From positions 1,550,001-1,614,000 of the forward strand of contig NZ_CP028092.1 in the NCBI RefSeq assembly GCF_005491705.1: a DNA stretch of 64,000 nt, in the 5' to 3' direction. Below, one piece after another: positions 20,079 through 29,040 of the stretch. Positions within the stretch are counted from its first letter, which is position 1; every line of letters begins with the position of its first letter. Both the position numbers and the translations under genes were made by a program. The DNA is from Pontibacter sp. SGAir0037. Its GTDB lineage: Bacteria; Bacteroidota; Bacteroidia; Cytophagales; Hymenobacteraceae. Under the pieces are notes generated by a model, which did no database searches, was not told where the DNA came from, and saw nothing but the letters and a program-made list of their open reading frames with translations.

Positions 20079-20119
20079 AAAAAACGCTTTCCTTTAACTG
20101 GGGAAGCGTTTTTTGTTTT
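20079..20119 (+). terminator. rho-independent terminator after yidC
   Basis: An 11-bp perfect stem (AAAAAACGCTT at 20079-20089 and AAGCGTTTTTT at 20104-20114) with a 14-nt loop is followed by a T-rich tail. It closes the pyrG-yidC unit. Confidence 0.88.
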
Positions 20120-20155
20120 TAAGCGTACATCATTATTCAGCAAAAAGAATAAAAG

Positions 20156-20734
20156 ATGAAAATAACCTATAAATATATACTGTTGCTCCCCTTTATCACT
20201 TTTGCCTGCCAGTCTAGTTCCGACGAAGGTAAAACAATTGCCAGCACCCACCCTAAACTGGAAAACCAACTGAAAGAAGACTCAGTACAAACGCCTTATA
20301 TTTCCGGGGATAGTTCAAACCTGTACCAGCGCTACCAGATCACGACAGAAGAATGGCTTTCGAATAAAAGTTACCAGGTAACAAACATGTATGGCGGTAA
20401 ACTGGCTGCACTGGACAGAAACAGCCAGTATGATGTAAAGCAACATGGTACAGCATTACAGGAAGGGCTAAGACAAGGTGTGAACTTTGCCGGGCAGTAC
20501 ACCGTCGTATCAGTTAGCTGTGGAACTACCTGCCGTACACATTATATCATAGACAGGCAGAATGGTAAAATAATAGACAAGCTTCAAAGTAGTACGGGAG
20601 CAAGTTATTCAAAAAACAGCAAAGCCTTTATTCTGAACCCTCCTGATTCGACCATCAACTATAACAATTGCCATGATTGTGAACCTAAGGCGTTTTTAAT
20701 AGAAGAAGGACAGCTGAAAGAGATACAACAATAA
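20156..20734 (+). CDS. lipoprotein of unknown function
   Basis: This 192-residue protein has a lipoprotein signal (hydrophobic residues 7-16, lipobox FACQ, Cys at about residue 18). I do not recognise a named family. The conserved-looking core is GVNFAGQYTVVSVSCGTTCRTHYIIDRQNG, with a close CGTTC pair and a second Cys pair NCHDC near the C-terminus. That suggests disulfides in the periplasm. Similar NFAG-Y-CGT-C proteins of unknown role exist in other Gram-negatives (from memory). It stands alone between the yidC terminator and a 382-bp spacer. Confidence 0.78.
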   Translation: MKITYKYILLLPFITFACQSSSDEGKTIASTHPKLENQLKEDSVQTPYISGDSSNLYQRYQITTEEWLSNKSYQVTNMYGGKLAALDRNSQYDVKQHGTALQEGLRQGVNFAGQYTVVSVSCGTTCRTHYIIDRQNGKIIDKLQSSTGASYSKNSKAFILNPPDSTINYNNCHDCEPKAFLIEEGQLKEIQQ

Positions 20735-21116
20735 AGAGGCTGGGGCTTTTCCTTTTGCCCATATGCTGTTAAGCGGCGTATACCCGCAAAACATTCTGCA
20801 GTTTTACTATGGCTTCTTCATCAATTAAGTTCAATTTTAACTTAATTACCATCTTTTTGTAACAGCATTTTATTGCCTGAAATATGCAATAATCTTTTTA
20901 TGATTTTGATGCAATTTTTATTCACCCCTATTAAGGGTGCGTTCACCTAATTAATTAAGTAGCAGGCCCAATTTATCGTATGAAAACACCATTTTGGCCA
21001 GTATTTCTATCATTGCAACATAAAAACCTGCTAGGTATATGTTCGTAAGATAAGTGTGAAGCAAGTGCAAAATCAACAAACACAAGCTATATACTTATAT
21101 TGGAATACTACCAAAC
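20735..21116. other. AT-rich intergenic region upstream of the YsnF/AvaK pair
   Basis: No coding frame is visible. A 9-bp inverted repeat with a 7-nt loop (AATTAAGTT at 20823-20831 and AACTTAATT at 20839-20847) could be a weak terminator or a binding site. The word GTTCACCTAA at 20941-20950 recurs in reverse complement at 22588-22597, after the second YsnF-type gene. The promoter for the two stress-type genes is presumably here, but I cannot pick it out. Confidence 0.45.
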
Positions 21117-21626
21117 ATGAGCAGAGATAAAAATAATAAAGAACTTTCGGAATTCGAGCAAAAGCTACAGGAGAGTATTCATAATCCGCAAAAGAACAAC
21201 ATAGCCTCAGAGAGCTTTGCCAGTGAACCTGAAGCCTTTCACGATAATAGTGTAAGAACCATTCCGGTTATCGAAGAACAGCTAAACGTTGATAAAAAAG
21301 TGGTGGAAACCGGTAGGGTTTTCATTAACAAAAATGTGCTGCACGAAGAGGTAACAGTAGATATTCCAACTGTAAACGAAGAAGTTGAGGTTGAAAGAAT
21401 TGCCGTGAATGAGTTTGTGGATTCAGCGCCTGCTGTACGCTATGAAGGAGATAAAATGATTATACCTGTTTTGCGCGAAGTTTCTGTAGTTGTAAAAAAG
21501 CTTATGGTAGTAGAAGAGCTTCATGTTACAAAAAGGAAAATTGAAACACCTGCCTCACAACAGGTAAGCCTTCGAAAAGAAGAACTTGTTGTTACGAGAA
21601 CATCAGAACCTAAACAAAATCCTTAA
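21117..21626 (+). CDS. YsnF/AvaK (DUF2382) domain protein
   Basis: This 169-residue soluble protein has a charged N-terminus (1-60) and a full DUF2382 domain (about 63-165). It shows the typical alternation IPVIEEQLNVDKKVV, VTVDIPTVNEEVEVERI and IIPVLREVSVVVKKLMVVEELHVTKR. Proteins with this domain are often linked to general stress, but no biochemical role is known. The next gene, 53 bp downstream, carries a related domain, so they are probably a stress-linked operon. Confidence 0.86.
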   Translation: MSRDKNNKELSEFEQKLQESIHNPQKNNIASESFASEPEAFHDNSVRTIPVIEEQLNVDKKVVETGRVFINKNVLHEEVTVDIPTVNEEVEVERIAVNEFVDSAPAVRYEGDKMIIPVLREVSVVVKKLMVVEELHVTKRKIETPASQQVSLRKEELVVTRTSEPKQNP

Positions 21627-21679
21627 AAGGGACTAAATACCTGATCTATTTTTAACTATTACATTTAAATTTTAAAACT

Positions 21680-22489
21680 ATGAAACAAACAGTTGTAGGA
21701 ATATTCGAAAAAGGAATTGACGCCCAAATGGCGGCGCAAAGCCTGGAGAGTAATAATATAGCTTCAAGTAAAATTGATATATTAAACAATTCTGACGGAG
21801 AGCGGTTAAACGACTCCGACAGAAGCAGCGATAAAGTAGGCAACTTCTTCTCTAATTTATTTGGAGACAGCGACGAATCACATAAACACACCACTGCAGC
21901 CAGAAAAGGCTGGATTGTAACTGTACATGCCAATGATCGCCAGGAAGCTGAACGCGCCTGTGATATACTGGATAAAAGTGGAGCAGTTGATGTAGAAGAA
22001 AGATCAGCACAACTGAAAAACACTCCATCAGCAGGAATAGACTCTACTGCCCGTACAGGAGCTAGCAATTTGCAAGGCAGCGACACCAGAATTCCGATTA
22101 TCGAGGAAAAAACGCATATTGGAAAACGTGAAGCTGAATCTGGCGGTGTGCGTCTGAGAAGCCGCATTATTGAGCGCCCGGTAGAAGAGAACCTGCGACT
22201 ACGTGAGGAGCACGTGCATGTGGAACGCAACAGAGTGGATCGTCCTGCTAACGAAAAAGACTTTAAGAGCTTTCAACAAGGTGAAATGGAAATAAGAGAA
22301 CATTCCGAAATTCCTGTTGTAAACAAAGAGGCTCGTGTTGTAGAAGAGGTTAGAGTTTCTAAAGACACAGAAATGCGCAATGAGACCGTTCGGGGTACCG
22401 AGCGTAAAACAGACGTTGAAGTAGATAAACTACCAGACAGCGACATGCGGAGAGAAGACTTAGGTCCGAATGGCAATAGAGGACTTTAA
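21680..22489 (+). CDS. YflT-like/YsnF (DUF2382) stress protein
   Basis: This 269-residue protein joins an N-terminal region like general stress protein 17M/YflT (KQTVVGIFEKGIDAQMAAQSLE, then GWIVTVHANDRQEAERACDIL) to a C-terminal DUF2382 domain (RIPIIEEKTHIGKREAE onward). The long charged coil matches its partner upstream. It is soluble with no signal peptide, and its function is unknown. The gene ends at a strong terminator, so the two DUF2382 genes form a unit. Confidence 0.86.
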   Translation: MKQTVVGIFEKGIDAQMAAQSLESNNIASSKIDILNNSDGERLNDSDRSSDKVGNFFSNLFGDSDESHKHTTAARKGWIVTVHANDRQEAERACDILDKSGAVDVEERSAQLKNTPSAGIDSTARTGASNLQGSDTRIPIIEEKTHIGKREAESGGVRLRSRIIERPVEENLRLREEHVHVERNRVDRPANEKDFKSFQQGEMEIREHSEIPVVNKEARVVEEVRVSKDTEMRNETVRGTERKTDVEVDKLPDSDMRREDLGPNGNRGL

Positions 22490-22512
22490 TTTTAATACAC
22501 TAAATGGAATGG

Positions 22513-22543
22513 AAAAGGCAGCTGTTATCAGCTGCCTTTTCTG
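22513..22543 (+). terminator. rho-independent terminator after the YsnF/AvaK pair
   Basis: A 12-bp perfect stem (AAAAGGCAGCTG at 22513-22524 and CAGCTGCCTTTT at 22529-22540) has a 4-nt loop (TTAT). It lies 24 bp after the stop codon. Confidence 0.9.
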
Positions 22544-22666
22544 TTTTAGCGCTTAGCTATACGCCTAATAACTTTACGAAAAGAGCGTTAGGTGAACAAA
22601 CTTATCACAAAATTAATTTAATATAAAAATTAAGCATAATTTACAGCTGAAACTTATCAGTTAAGA

Positions 22667-23503
22667 ATGCTTTCACATGTACTTTTAATCAACTGCAGCG
22701 ACCAGAGGGGCCTGGTTTATAAGATAACCGGTGTGCTGTATAAGCATGAAGTCAATATTATCAGCAACGGCGAATTTGTAGAGCGCAACTTTAACTACTT
22801 CTTTATGAGAACAGAATTTTCCGGCGAATTTGATCGGGAAAGATTGCTGCAGGATTTATATGAGGCGCTGCCGGAAACGGTGGAAATAAGATTAACAGAT
22901 AAAAGAAAGAAGAACATTGTGTTAATGGCAACCAAAGAGCATCACTGCCTCAGCGACCTGCTGGTGCGGCACGCTTTTAATGAACTGGATGCCACTATTC
23001 TTTGCGTGATCAGCAATTATGATACGCTGCAGGAGCTTACAGCTAAGTTTAACATCCCTTTTCACTGTATCAGCCACGAAGGCATCAGCAGAGAAGAGCA
23101 CGAGAAGCAAATTCTGGAACTGGTACAACAGTATAGGCCGGAGTTTGTTGTGCTGGCCAAATACATGCGCATTTTATCCGCTGACTTCGTTTCCTGTTAC
23201 TCTAATAGAATCATTAACATTCATCACTCTTTTTTACCGGCATTTGTTGGTGCCAATCCCTATGCACAAGCGTATGAACGCGGCGTAAAAATTATAGGTG
23301 CTACAGCTCACTTTGTAAATGATCAATTGGATGAGGGCCCCATTATCGCTCAAAACGTAATACCTGTTGCCCATACCCATAGCGCCCGCGAAATGGCACA
23401 GGCAGGGCGAGACGTTGAAAAAATAGTGCTGGCAAAATCGTTGAAGCTGGTGCTTAACGAGCAGGTATTCGTTTACAAAAACAAGACCATAATTTTTGAA
23501 TAA
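22667..23503 (+). CDS. purU: formyltetrahydrofolate deformylase
   Basis: This 278-residue enzyme hydrolyses 10-formyl-THF to THF and formate. An N-terminal ACT domain (residues 1-80; LLINCSDQRGLVYKITGVLY) is followed by a formyltransferase-like domain with VVLAKYMRILS, NIHHSFLPAF and GATAHFVNDQLDEGPII, which contain the Asn/His/Asp catalytic set. Length is normal. It is convergent with the peptide-binding lipoprotein gene: the two stop codons are only 3 bp apart and no terminator is seen between them. Confidence 0.95.
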   Translation: MLSHVLLINCSDQRGLVYKITGVLYKHEVNIISNGEFVERNFNYFFMRTEFSGEFDRERLLQDLYEALPETVEIRLTDKRKKNIVLMATKEHHCLSDLLVRHAFNELDATILCVISNYDTLQELTAKFNIPFHCISHEGISREEHEKQILELVQQYRPEFVVLAKYMRILSADFVSCYSNRIINIHHSFLPAFVGANPYAQAYERGVKIIGATAHFVNDQLDEGPIIAQNVIPVAHTHSAREMAQAGRDVEKIVLAKSLKLVLNEQVFVYKNKTIIFE

Positions 23504-23506
23504 GAC

Positions 23507-25162
23507 TTATAGTTTCTTTACCCGTTCCAGTTTTAGGGTATTCATAGGGTTTGCCACCAACCCTTCTATGTTATGCTGCGTCAGGCGCACCACTTCGTCA
23601 TAATACAACACAATAACAGGCGCCTCCTCCACTACTATTCTATCCATCTGCTGGTACAGGGCCCACCGCTTTTGCACATCGCGTTCCAGTTTGGCCTGCT
23701 CATACAGCCGGTCAAATTCCGCATTGGCAAAATGTGTTTTATTAGGTCCTGCCGGCGAAAAATTCTTGCTATAGAAAAGTGCCAGGTAATTTTCGGCATC
23801 AGGATAATCGCCTAACCAGGATTTCATAAAGAACGGTGAGCGGCCATTATCCACGGTTTCCTGGTGTGCCGGTGACTGATTGATGTCCACCTGCACCCTT
23901 ACACCTACTTCAGCCCATTTCTTTTGCATGTACTCTGCCAGCTCTTTATGCTCTACCACTGTTGCCAGGCGCATTTGCAAAGGATTCTGAGCTGTATAAC
24001 CAGCATCCTGTAATAGTGCCAGCGCCTTTGCAGGGTTATAGGAATAGCCCGGTACCAGGCTGTCGTTGTACGAAGGCAAAGAAGGCGGCACCATACCCGA
24101 GTGTCCGGCAATACCAATGTTATTCCGGAAATAGGCGATCATTTCTCTTTTGTTAATCGCATAGCTCAGCGCCTGTCTTACCCGCTTATCCTGCCATGCC
24201 GGGTTAGGCTCTTTGAGGTTTGTTGGGTCTAGCTGAAAACCAATGTACTCTGTGTTCAGGTAGGGCACTTTCTGTACCACAAACTTGCCTACAAAATCTT
24301 CCTGTACGGAGCCGTCATTGTTTAAAATCAGGTCACGGGAGCCTTCCCTGATACCAGAAAGGAAATCCAGTTTTCCCTGCATAAACGTCAGGAATTCCGA
24401 TTTGCGGTCTGTTATAAAAGATATCTGCACTGCGTCCAGGTAAGGAAGAGCCTGACCCTGTTCATCTTTTTTCCAGTAGTTGGTGTTGCGATGCATGACA
24501 ATGGCGTTGCCTTCATCCCAGAGGGAAAAGACAAAAGGTCCTGTTCCGACCGGGTGCTCCCTAAAATCCTTGCCATATGCCAGCACTGCTTCGCGGGGCA
24601 CAACATACGCATAAGGCATGGTAAGAATTTCTAAGAAAGCAATAAAGGGTTCATTCAAGTATACCTTAAAGGTTGTGTCGTTAACTGCTTTAAATGCAGT
24701 ATCAGACACTATACCCGATGCATTGGTGAGTACCTTGTCATTAAAGATCCAGGCACCCGTACTGGCCGTAGCCGGGTCCATGATTCTTTTAAAGCTGTAT
24801 TCCACATCACTGGCGGTTACACGACGGCCCTTACCATTCGGAAAAACGTTGCTATCATGGAAAAAGACATCACTTCGCAGATAAAATGTATAAGCCCTGC
24901 CATCTTCAGAAACCTCCCAGGATTTAGCTATACTGGGGCCGATTTTCAGGTCAGCATCCAGTTCTACCAGGCCATTATAGAGCTGTGTGGTGGCCCAGAT
25001 ATTTGCCTGGTTTCGGGCAAATGCCGGATCGAGCGAAGAAAGAGCTTCCGGCTGGTTGTACCGAAAAACCTTTTTATCTGATCCTGAATTACCTGAATCG
25101 GTACAAGACTGCATAAGGGTAAAAATGCCAAACAAAAAAAGGCAGAGTGTTCTGAAATGCAT
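23507..25162 (-). CDS. ABC transporter substrate-binding lipoprotein, family 5 (peptide/nickel type)
   Basis: This 551-residue protein has a lipoprotein signal (lipobox LMQSC, Cys about residue 20) and an SBP_bac_5 body: YNQPEALSSLDPAFARN, RVTASDVEYSFKRIMDP, VRQALSYAINKREMI and a C-terminal NAEFDRLYEQAKLERD. Family members bind oligopeptides or other solutes in the periplasm for an ABC importer. No permease or ATPase genes are nearby, so the transporter must be elsewhere. The start is the ATG at 25162; a TTG lies directly upstream in frame. It is divergent from the MBL hydrolase operon. Confidence 0.9.
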   Translation of the reverse strand: MHFRTLCLFLFGIFTLMQSCTDSGNSGSDKKVFRYNQPEALSSLDPAFARNQANIWATTQLYNGLVELDADLKIGPSIAKSWEVSEDGRAYTFYLRSDVFFHDSNVFPNGKGRRVTASDVEYSFKRIMDPATASTGAWIFNDKVLTNASGIVSDTAFKAVNDTTFKVYLNEPFIAFLEILTMPYAYVVPREAVLAYGKDFREHPVGTGPFVFSLWDEGNAIVMHRNTNYWKKDEQGQALPYLDAVQISFITDRKSEFLTFMQGKLDFLSGIREGSRDLILNNDGSVQEDFVGKFVVQKVPYLNTEYIGFQLDPTNLKEPNPAWQDKRVRQALSYAINKREMIAYFRNNIGIAGHSGMVPPSLPSYNDSLVPGYSYNPAKALALLQDAGYTAQNPLQMRLATVVEHKELAEYMQKKWAEVGVRVQVDINQSPAHQETVDNGRSPFFMKSWLGDYPDAENYLALFYSKNFSPAGPNKTHFANAEFDRLYEQAKLERDVQKRWALYQQMDRIVVEEAPVIVLYYDEVVRLTQHNIEGLVANPMNTLKLERVKKL

Positions 25163-25184
25163 CAATCTTTATGGCTAAATAATG

Positions 25185-25192
25185 TATATTTG
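25185..25192 (+). promoter_or_regulatory. candidate Bacteroidota -7 box for the MBL-parAB-dapB-lepB operon
   Basis: TATATTTG fits the Bacteroidota -7 consensus TAnnTTTG and lies 52 bp before the operon's first start codon, in the divergent spacer. A clear TTTG at the -33 position is not seen, so this is tentative. Confidence 0.35.
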
Positions 25193-25243
25193 TGCAAGTT
25201 TAATGTATTTGCGTACATAAGTAAGTACTAAATTGCGACATTT

Positions 25244-25924
25244 ATGGAAATAACTTATTACGGGCAATCCTGCTTCCTCTTCCAGATTGGAGAACACCGT
25301 GTTCTGTTTGATCCGTTCATTTCTCCTAATGAACTGGCTTCTAACATTGATGTAGATAGCATTAAGGCAGATTATATTCTGATCTCGCACGGTCACCAGG
25401 ACCACGTACATGATGCGGAGCGTATCGCAAAGAATAACAATGCTACCATTGTAGCAACTTTTGAAATAGCGAACTGGTTCGGACAAAAAGGTGTTGAGAA
25501 AACACATCCGATGAACACAGGAGGTAAAGTAACGCTTCCGTTCGGAACCGTTAAAATGGTGAATGCCATACACTCCAGCTCTTTGCCAGATGGTACTTAC
25601 GCTGGCACTGCAGCAGGTTTTGTGGTAGAAACGGAAGATAAAGCCTTTTACTTTGCCGGTGATACAGCGCTTACTTACGACATGAAGCTGATTCCGGAAC
25701 AGTTTGACCTGGACTTTGCCCTGATGCCAATCGGAGATAACTTTACCATGGACATTCATAATGCGCTGATTGCCGCTGATTTTGTGCAGGTAGATAAATT
25801 GATCGGCATGCACTACGACACGTTTCCATACATTGAGATCGACCACGAGGAGGTAAAGGAAGTAGCGAAGATGGCCGGTAAAGAACTTATATTAATGGAG
25901 ATAGGCGAAAGTATAAACCTATAA
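25244..25924 (+). CDS. UPF0173-type metal-dependent hydrolase (MBL fold)
   Basis: This 226-residue metallo-beta-lactamase-fold protein has the metal motif SHGHQDHVHDA (His-x-His-x-Asp-His) near residue 46-54, a later Asp in YFAGDTAL and a C-terminal GMHYDTFP. It matches the UPF0173/YtkL-like metal-dependent hydrolase family, whose substrate is unknown. It is cytoplasmic. parA follows after 7 bp, so it is the first gene of a six-gene operon. Confidence 0.93.
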   Translation: MEITYYGQSCFLFQIGEHRVLFDPFISPNELASNIDVDSIKADYILISHGHQDHVHDAERIAKNNNATIVATFEIANWFGQKGVEKTHPMNTGGKVTLPFGTVKMVNAIHSSSLPDGTYAGTAAGFVVETEDKAFYFAGDTALTYDMKLIPEQFDLDFALMPIGDNFTMDIHNALIAADFVQVDKLIGMHYDTFPYIEIDHEEVKEVAKMAGKELILMEIGESINL

Positions 25925-25931
25925 TTGCAGA

Positions 25932-26714
25932 ATGGGAAAAATAATTGCGGTTGCTAACCAAAAAGGTGGTGTAGGAAAGACTACAACGGCCATTAACCTG
26001 GCCGCCAGCCTGGCAGCCTTGGAATACAAAACACTACTGGTAGATGCAGACCCGCAGGCTAATGCCACATCCGGTCTGGGCTTTGATCCTGCCAGTATTA
26101 CCACCAGTATTTACGAATGTATGGTAGAAGATGTGAAAGCAGATGAAATGATTCTGCAATCGCCTTCTATCTCCTACCTCGACCTGATCCCGTCGCACAT
26201 TGACCTGGTGGGTGCTGAAGTGGAAATGATCAACCTGCCGAACCGCGAGGAAAAGATGCGTGAAGCCCTGGCCAAATTAAAAGAAGCCTACGACTTTATA
26301 ATCATCGACTGTTCTCCTTCTTTGGGACTGATCACCGTAAATGCCTTAACAGCGGCTGACTCGGTGGTGATTCCGGTGCAGTGTGAGTACTTCGCCATGG
26401 AAGGTCTCGGAAAGTTGCTCAATACCATTAAGATCATTAAATCCAGGCTGAATACTGAGTTAGCGATTGAAGGCATTCTGCTGACCATGTACGATGTGCG
26501 GCTTCGTTTATCAAACCAGGTAGTGGAAGAGATTAAAACCCATTTTCAGCAGCTGGTCTTTGAAACTATTATACCCAGAAACGTGAAGCTGAGCGAGTCT
26601 CCCAGCTTTGGTATTCCGGCTATTCTGCATGACGCAGAAAGTAAAGGAGCCCTAAGCTACCTGAACCTTGCCCGAGAAATTGCAGAGAAGAACAGCGTGG
26701 TGCTGGCAAAATAA
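25932..26714 (+). CDS. parA: chromosome partitioning ATPase ParA (Soj-type)
   Basis: This 260-residue protein has a deviant Walker A motif (NQKGGVGKTTTAINLAA, residues 8-24), a Walker A' (LLVDADPQANATSGLG) and a Walker B (DFIIIDCSPSLG). ATP-bound ParA dimers bind DNA non-specifically and move ParB-bound origin regions apart. The short N-terminus without a helix-turn-helix marks a chromosomal ParA. It is followed by parB after 13 bp. Confidence 0.96.
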   Translation: MGKIIAVANQKGGVGKTTTAINLAASLAALEYKTLLVDADPQANATSGLGFDPASITTSIYECMVEDVKADEMILQSPSISYLDLIPSHIDLVGAEVEMINLPNREEKMREALAKLKEAYDFIIIDCSPSLGLITVNALTAADSVVIPVQCEYFAMEGLGKLLNTIKIIKSRLNTELAIEGILLTMYDVRLRLSNQVVEEIKTHFQQLVFETIIPRNVKLSESPSFGIPAILHDAESKGALSYLNLAREIAEKNSVVLAK

Positions 26715-26727
26715 CACCCTCTTTTAC

Positions 26728-27642
26728 ATGTCTGATAACAATAACCCAACCGCAAAACGCAAAGGCGGCCTCGGCAGAGGCCTTACCTCTCTCTTAGAGG
26801 GGAATAAGTATACCGGTAAAATTGATTCTGAAACCTTAAACACAGTCAATACCATCGCAGATATAGCTATTGATCAGATACAGACCAACCCCTTCCAGCC
26901 GCGTACGCATTTCGATCAGGCAGCACTGGAAGAACTGGCTGAGTCTATTAAAATACAAGGCATTATTCAGCCTATTACTGTTCGCCAGCTTGGAGAGAAC
27001 AGCTACCAGTTAATTGCCGGTGAACGTCGTTTTCAGGCTTCTAAAATTGCTGGATTAACCGTAATTCCCGCTTTTATTCGTAAGGCAGACGACCAGCAGA
27101 TGCTGGAAATGGCCTTGATCGAGAACATTCAGCGTGAAAACCTGAATGCGATAGAGATTGCCCTCTCCTATCAGCGCCTGTTGGTGGAGTGTAATCTGAA
27201 GCAGGAAGAGCTGGGTGACCGTGTCGGTAAAAAACGTACTACAGTTACTAATTACCTGCGCCTGCTAAAGCTTCCACCCGATATCCAGATTGGCCTCCGC
27301 GACAACATGATCTCTATGGGACATGCACGTGCGCTGATCAATATCGATAGTATTGACAAGCAGCTGGAGGTTTACAAGCGAGTGGTAGCAGAAGAGTTAT
27401 CTGTACGAAAGGTTGAAGAGCTGGTGCGTAATCTTCAGAATGCCAATAAGAAACCGGATCCGCAGCAAAAACTTGTATTTAATAAATACGAAGACGAAAT
27501 AAAAACAGTAGAAAGTAAGTTATCCTCTCAGTTCGGCACCAAAATCCAGGTGAAAGCCAACAACGATGGTAAAGGTGAAATTAAAATTCCTTTTGTGTCG
27601 GTGGATGAGCTGAACAGAATACTGGAAATTTTAAACTACTAA
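26728..27642 (+). CDS. parB: chromosome partitioning protein ParB (Spo0J-type)
   Basis: This 304-residue protein has the N-terminal KGGLGRGLTSLL motif of chromosomal ParB, then the ParB/Srx domain with LIAGERRFQASKIAGL (CTPase boxes) and IENIQRENLNAIEIALSY, a helix-turn-helix (ELGDRVGKKRTTVTNYLRLLKLP), and a C-terminal dimer domain. I chose the ATG at 26728: a longer frame from 26668 would overlap parA and adds no family sequence. I saw no parS site (TGTTTCACGTGAAACA) in the window. Confidence 0.96.
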   Translation: MSDNNNPTAKRKGGLGRGLTSLLEGNKYTGKIDSETLNTVNTIADIAIDQIQTNPFQPRTHFDQAALEELAESIKIQGIIQPITVRQLGENSYQLIAGERRFQASKIAGLTVIPAFIRKADDQQMLEMALIENIQRENLNAIEIALSYQRLLVECNLKQEELGDRVGKKRTTVTNYLRLLKLPPDIQIGLRDNMISMGHARALINIDSIDKQLEVYKRVVAEELSVRKVEELVRNLQNANKKPDPQQKLVFNKYEDEIKTVESKLSSQFGTKIQVKANNDGKGEIKIPFVSVDELNRILEILNY

Positions 27643-27648
27643 ACAGGT

Positions 27649-28308
27649 ATGAAAATATCATCTGGTCTGGCTGTTGTTCTATTTGGCTTACTGTTATACC
27701 TGTTGCCCGTACGCAGCCACGCACAGGTAATTACAGCCGGTCCCGATTCTGTTGAAACTGCTACACTTGGTGAGATTACTATAGAAGGCGATTCTACGGA
27801 ACGCAGGCGCTTTTTCTTGAGTGGTTTGCGAAATCTTAGTAAACCAGGTAGGGCTGCCTTATATTCTGCCATTATACCAGGTATGGGGCAAGCCTATAAC
27901 AGGGCTTACTGGAAAATGCCGATTGTTTATGCTACAGGAGTGGTATGCGGTTATTTTTTAGTAACCAATAATTCTACCTACCAGAGTTTACGCTACGCTT
28001 ATTTAGCCCGAAGTGCAGGCGAACCGACTGACCAATATGCTGATCATCCTGTCTTAGGAGTTGATCGTGCAAACGGGACATCTAGTCTTAAATATTTCCG
28101 GGATTATTACCGTCGTAACCGCGACTTAACTATTATTCTCTCAGTTGTGGCGTACGGATTAAATATTGCAGAAGCTTATGTACATGCTCACCTGAAAGAT
28201 TTCGACGTAAGCAACGACCTAAGCATTCGGGTGCAACCAAACCTGATCAATATCCCGGCTACAACAAACTATACCCCCGGGCTATCACTAACACTTTACA
28301 CCAGATAA
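27649..28308 (+). CDS. DUF5683 domain-containing protein
   Basis: This 219-residue protein has an N-terminal signal or membrane segment (residues 4-24, ending AQV). The DUF5683-type core shows KPGRAALYSAIIPGMGQAYNRAYWKMPIVY and RDYYRRNRDLTIILSVVAYGLNIAEAYVHAHL. It is probably a small envelope protein with two or three hydrophobic segments and unknown function. It lies between parB (6 bp) and dapB (0 bp), an arrangement that I recall as common in Cytophagales and Flavobacteria. Confidence 0.88.
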   Translation: MKISSGLAVVLFGLLLYLLPVRSHAQVITAGPDSVETATLGEITIEGDSTERRRFFLSGLRNLSKPGRAALYSAIIPGMGQAYNRAYWKMPIVYATGVVCGYFLVTNNSTYQSLRYAYLARSAGEPTDQYADHPVLGVDRANGTSSLKYFRDYYRRNRDLTIILSVVAYGLNIAEAYVHAHLKDFDVSNDLSIRVQPNLINIPATTNYTPGLSLTLYTR

Positions 28309-29028
28309 ATGAGAATTCTTTTGATTGGCTATGGCAAAATGGGTAAAACCATAGAGCAGATGGCTCTCGACAAAGGTCATCAGATTGCAGGAACTGTAGA
28401 TAATACAAATGCCGAAACACTGGCAAATTATAAGGCAGATAACACAGACGTTGCCATAGAGTTTACACATCCTGAAGCCGCTTTTAGCAATATCTCCTAT
28501 TGCCTGCAGCATAACATTCCGGTTGTTTCCGGTTCTACCGGCTGGCTTGATAAATTTGATGAAGCTAAAGCTTTATGCCAGAAAAATAAGGGAGCTTTTT
28601 TTTATGCTTCCAACTATAGTGTAGGCGTTAATTTGTTTTTCCATTTTAACGAATATATTGCAAGTAAAATGCAGGAGTATAAAGAGTACCAGGTTTCAAT
28701 CAGGGAAATACACCACCTGCAGAAAGTTGACAAGCCAAGCGGTACAGGTATTACAGCAGCCGAAGGCATTTTATCTAACTATCCTGCCTTATCTGGCTGG
28801 TCCAGCGACGATGCTTCTGATTCAGAGAAATTGAACATCATTTCTGAAAGGGAACCGGAAGTGGTAGGTACCCATATTGTTACCTATAGCTCCGACATTG
28901 ATCAGATAGAGTTGGGGCATATTGCCCATAGCCGCGCCGGTTTTGCCGGTGGAGCCTTAATGGCTGCAGAATGGCTTGTTGGCAAGCAAGGTGTATACGG
29001 CATGAAAGACATGCTGAATCTATCATAA
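28309..29028 (+). CDS. dapB: 4-hydroxy-tetrahydrodipicolinate reductase
   Basis: This 239-residue enzyme of lysine/meso-DAP synthesis reduces the DapA product with NAD(P)H. It has the nucleotide site IGYGKMGKTI, VSGSTGW, ASNYSVGVNLF and the catalytic region HHLQKVDKPSGTG. The start codon directly follows the DUF5683 stop codon (no gap), so translation is probably coupled. Length is a little short, as usual for Bacteroidota. Confidence 0.95.
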   Translation: MRILLIGYGKMGKTIEQMALDKGHQIAGTVDNTNAETLANYKADNTDVAIEFTHPEAAFSNISYCLQHNIPVVSGSTGWLDKFDEAKALCQKNKGAFFYASNYSVGVNLFFHFNEYIASKMQEYKEYQVSIREIHHLQKVDKPSGTGITAAEGILSNYPALSGWSSDDASDSEKLNIISEREPEVVGTHIVTYSSDIDQIELGHIAHSRAGFAGGALMAAEWLVGKQGVYGMKDMLNLS

Positions 29029-29040
29029 TAGTCAATTTAC

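Noticed and set aside
25175..25846. 223-residue minus-strand frame
   Set aside because: It lies fully opposite the MBL hydrolase, which has clear motifs; the frame itself has no family character.
26668..26727. N-terminal extension of ParB
   Set aside because: It overlaps the parA end and adds residues not seen in ParB; the ATG at 26728 fits the family.
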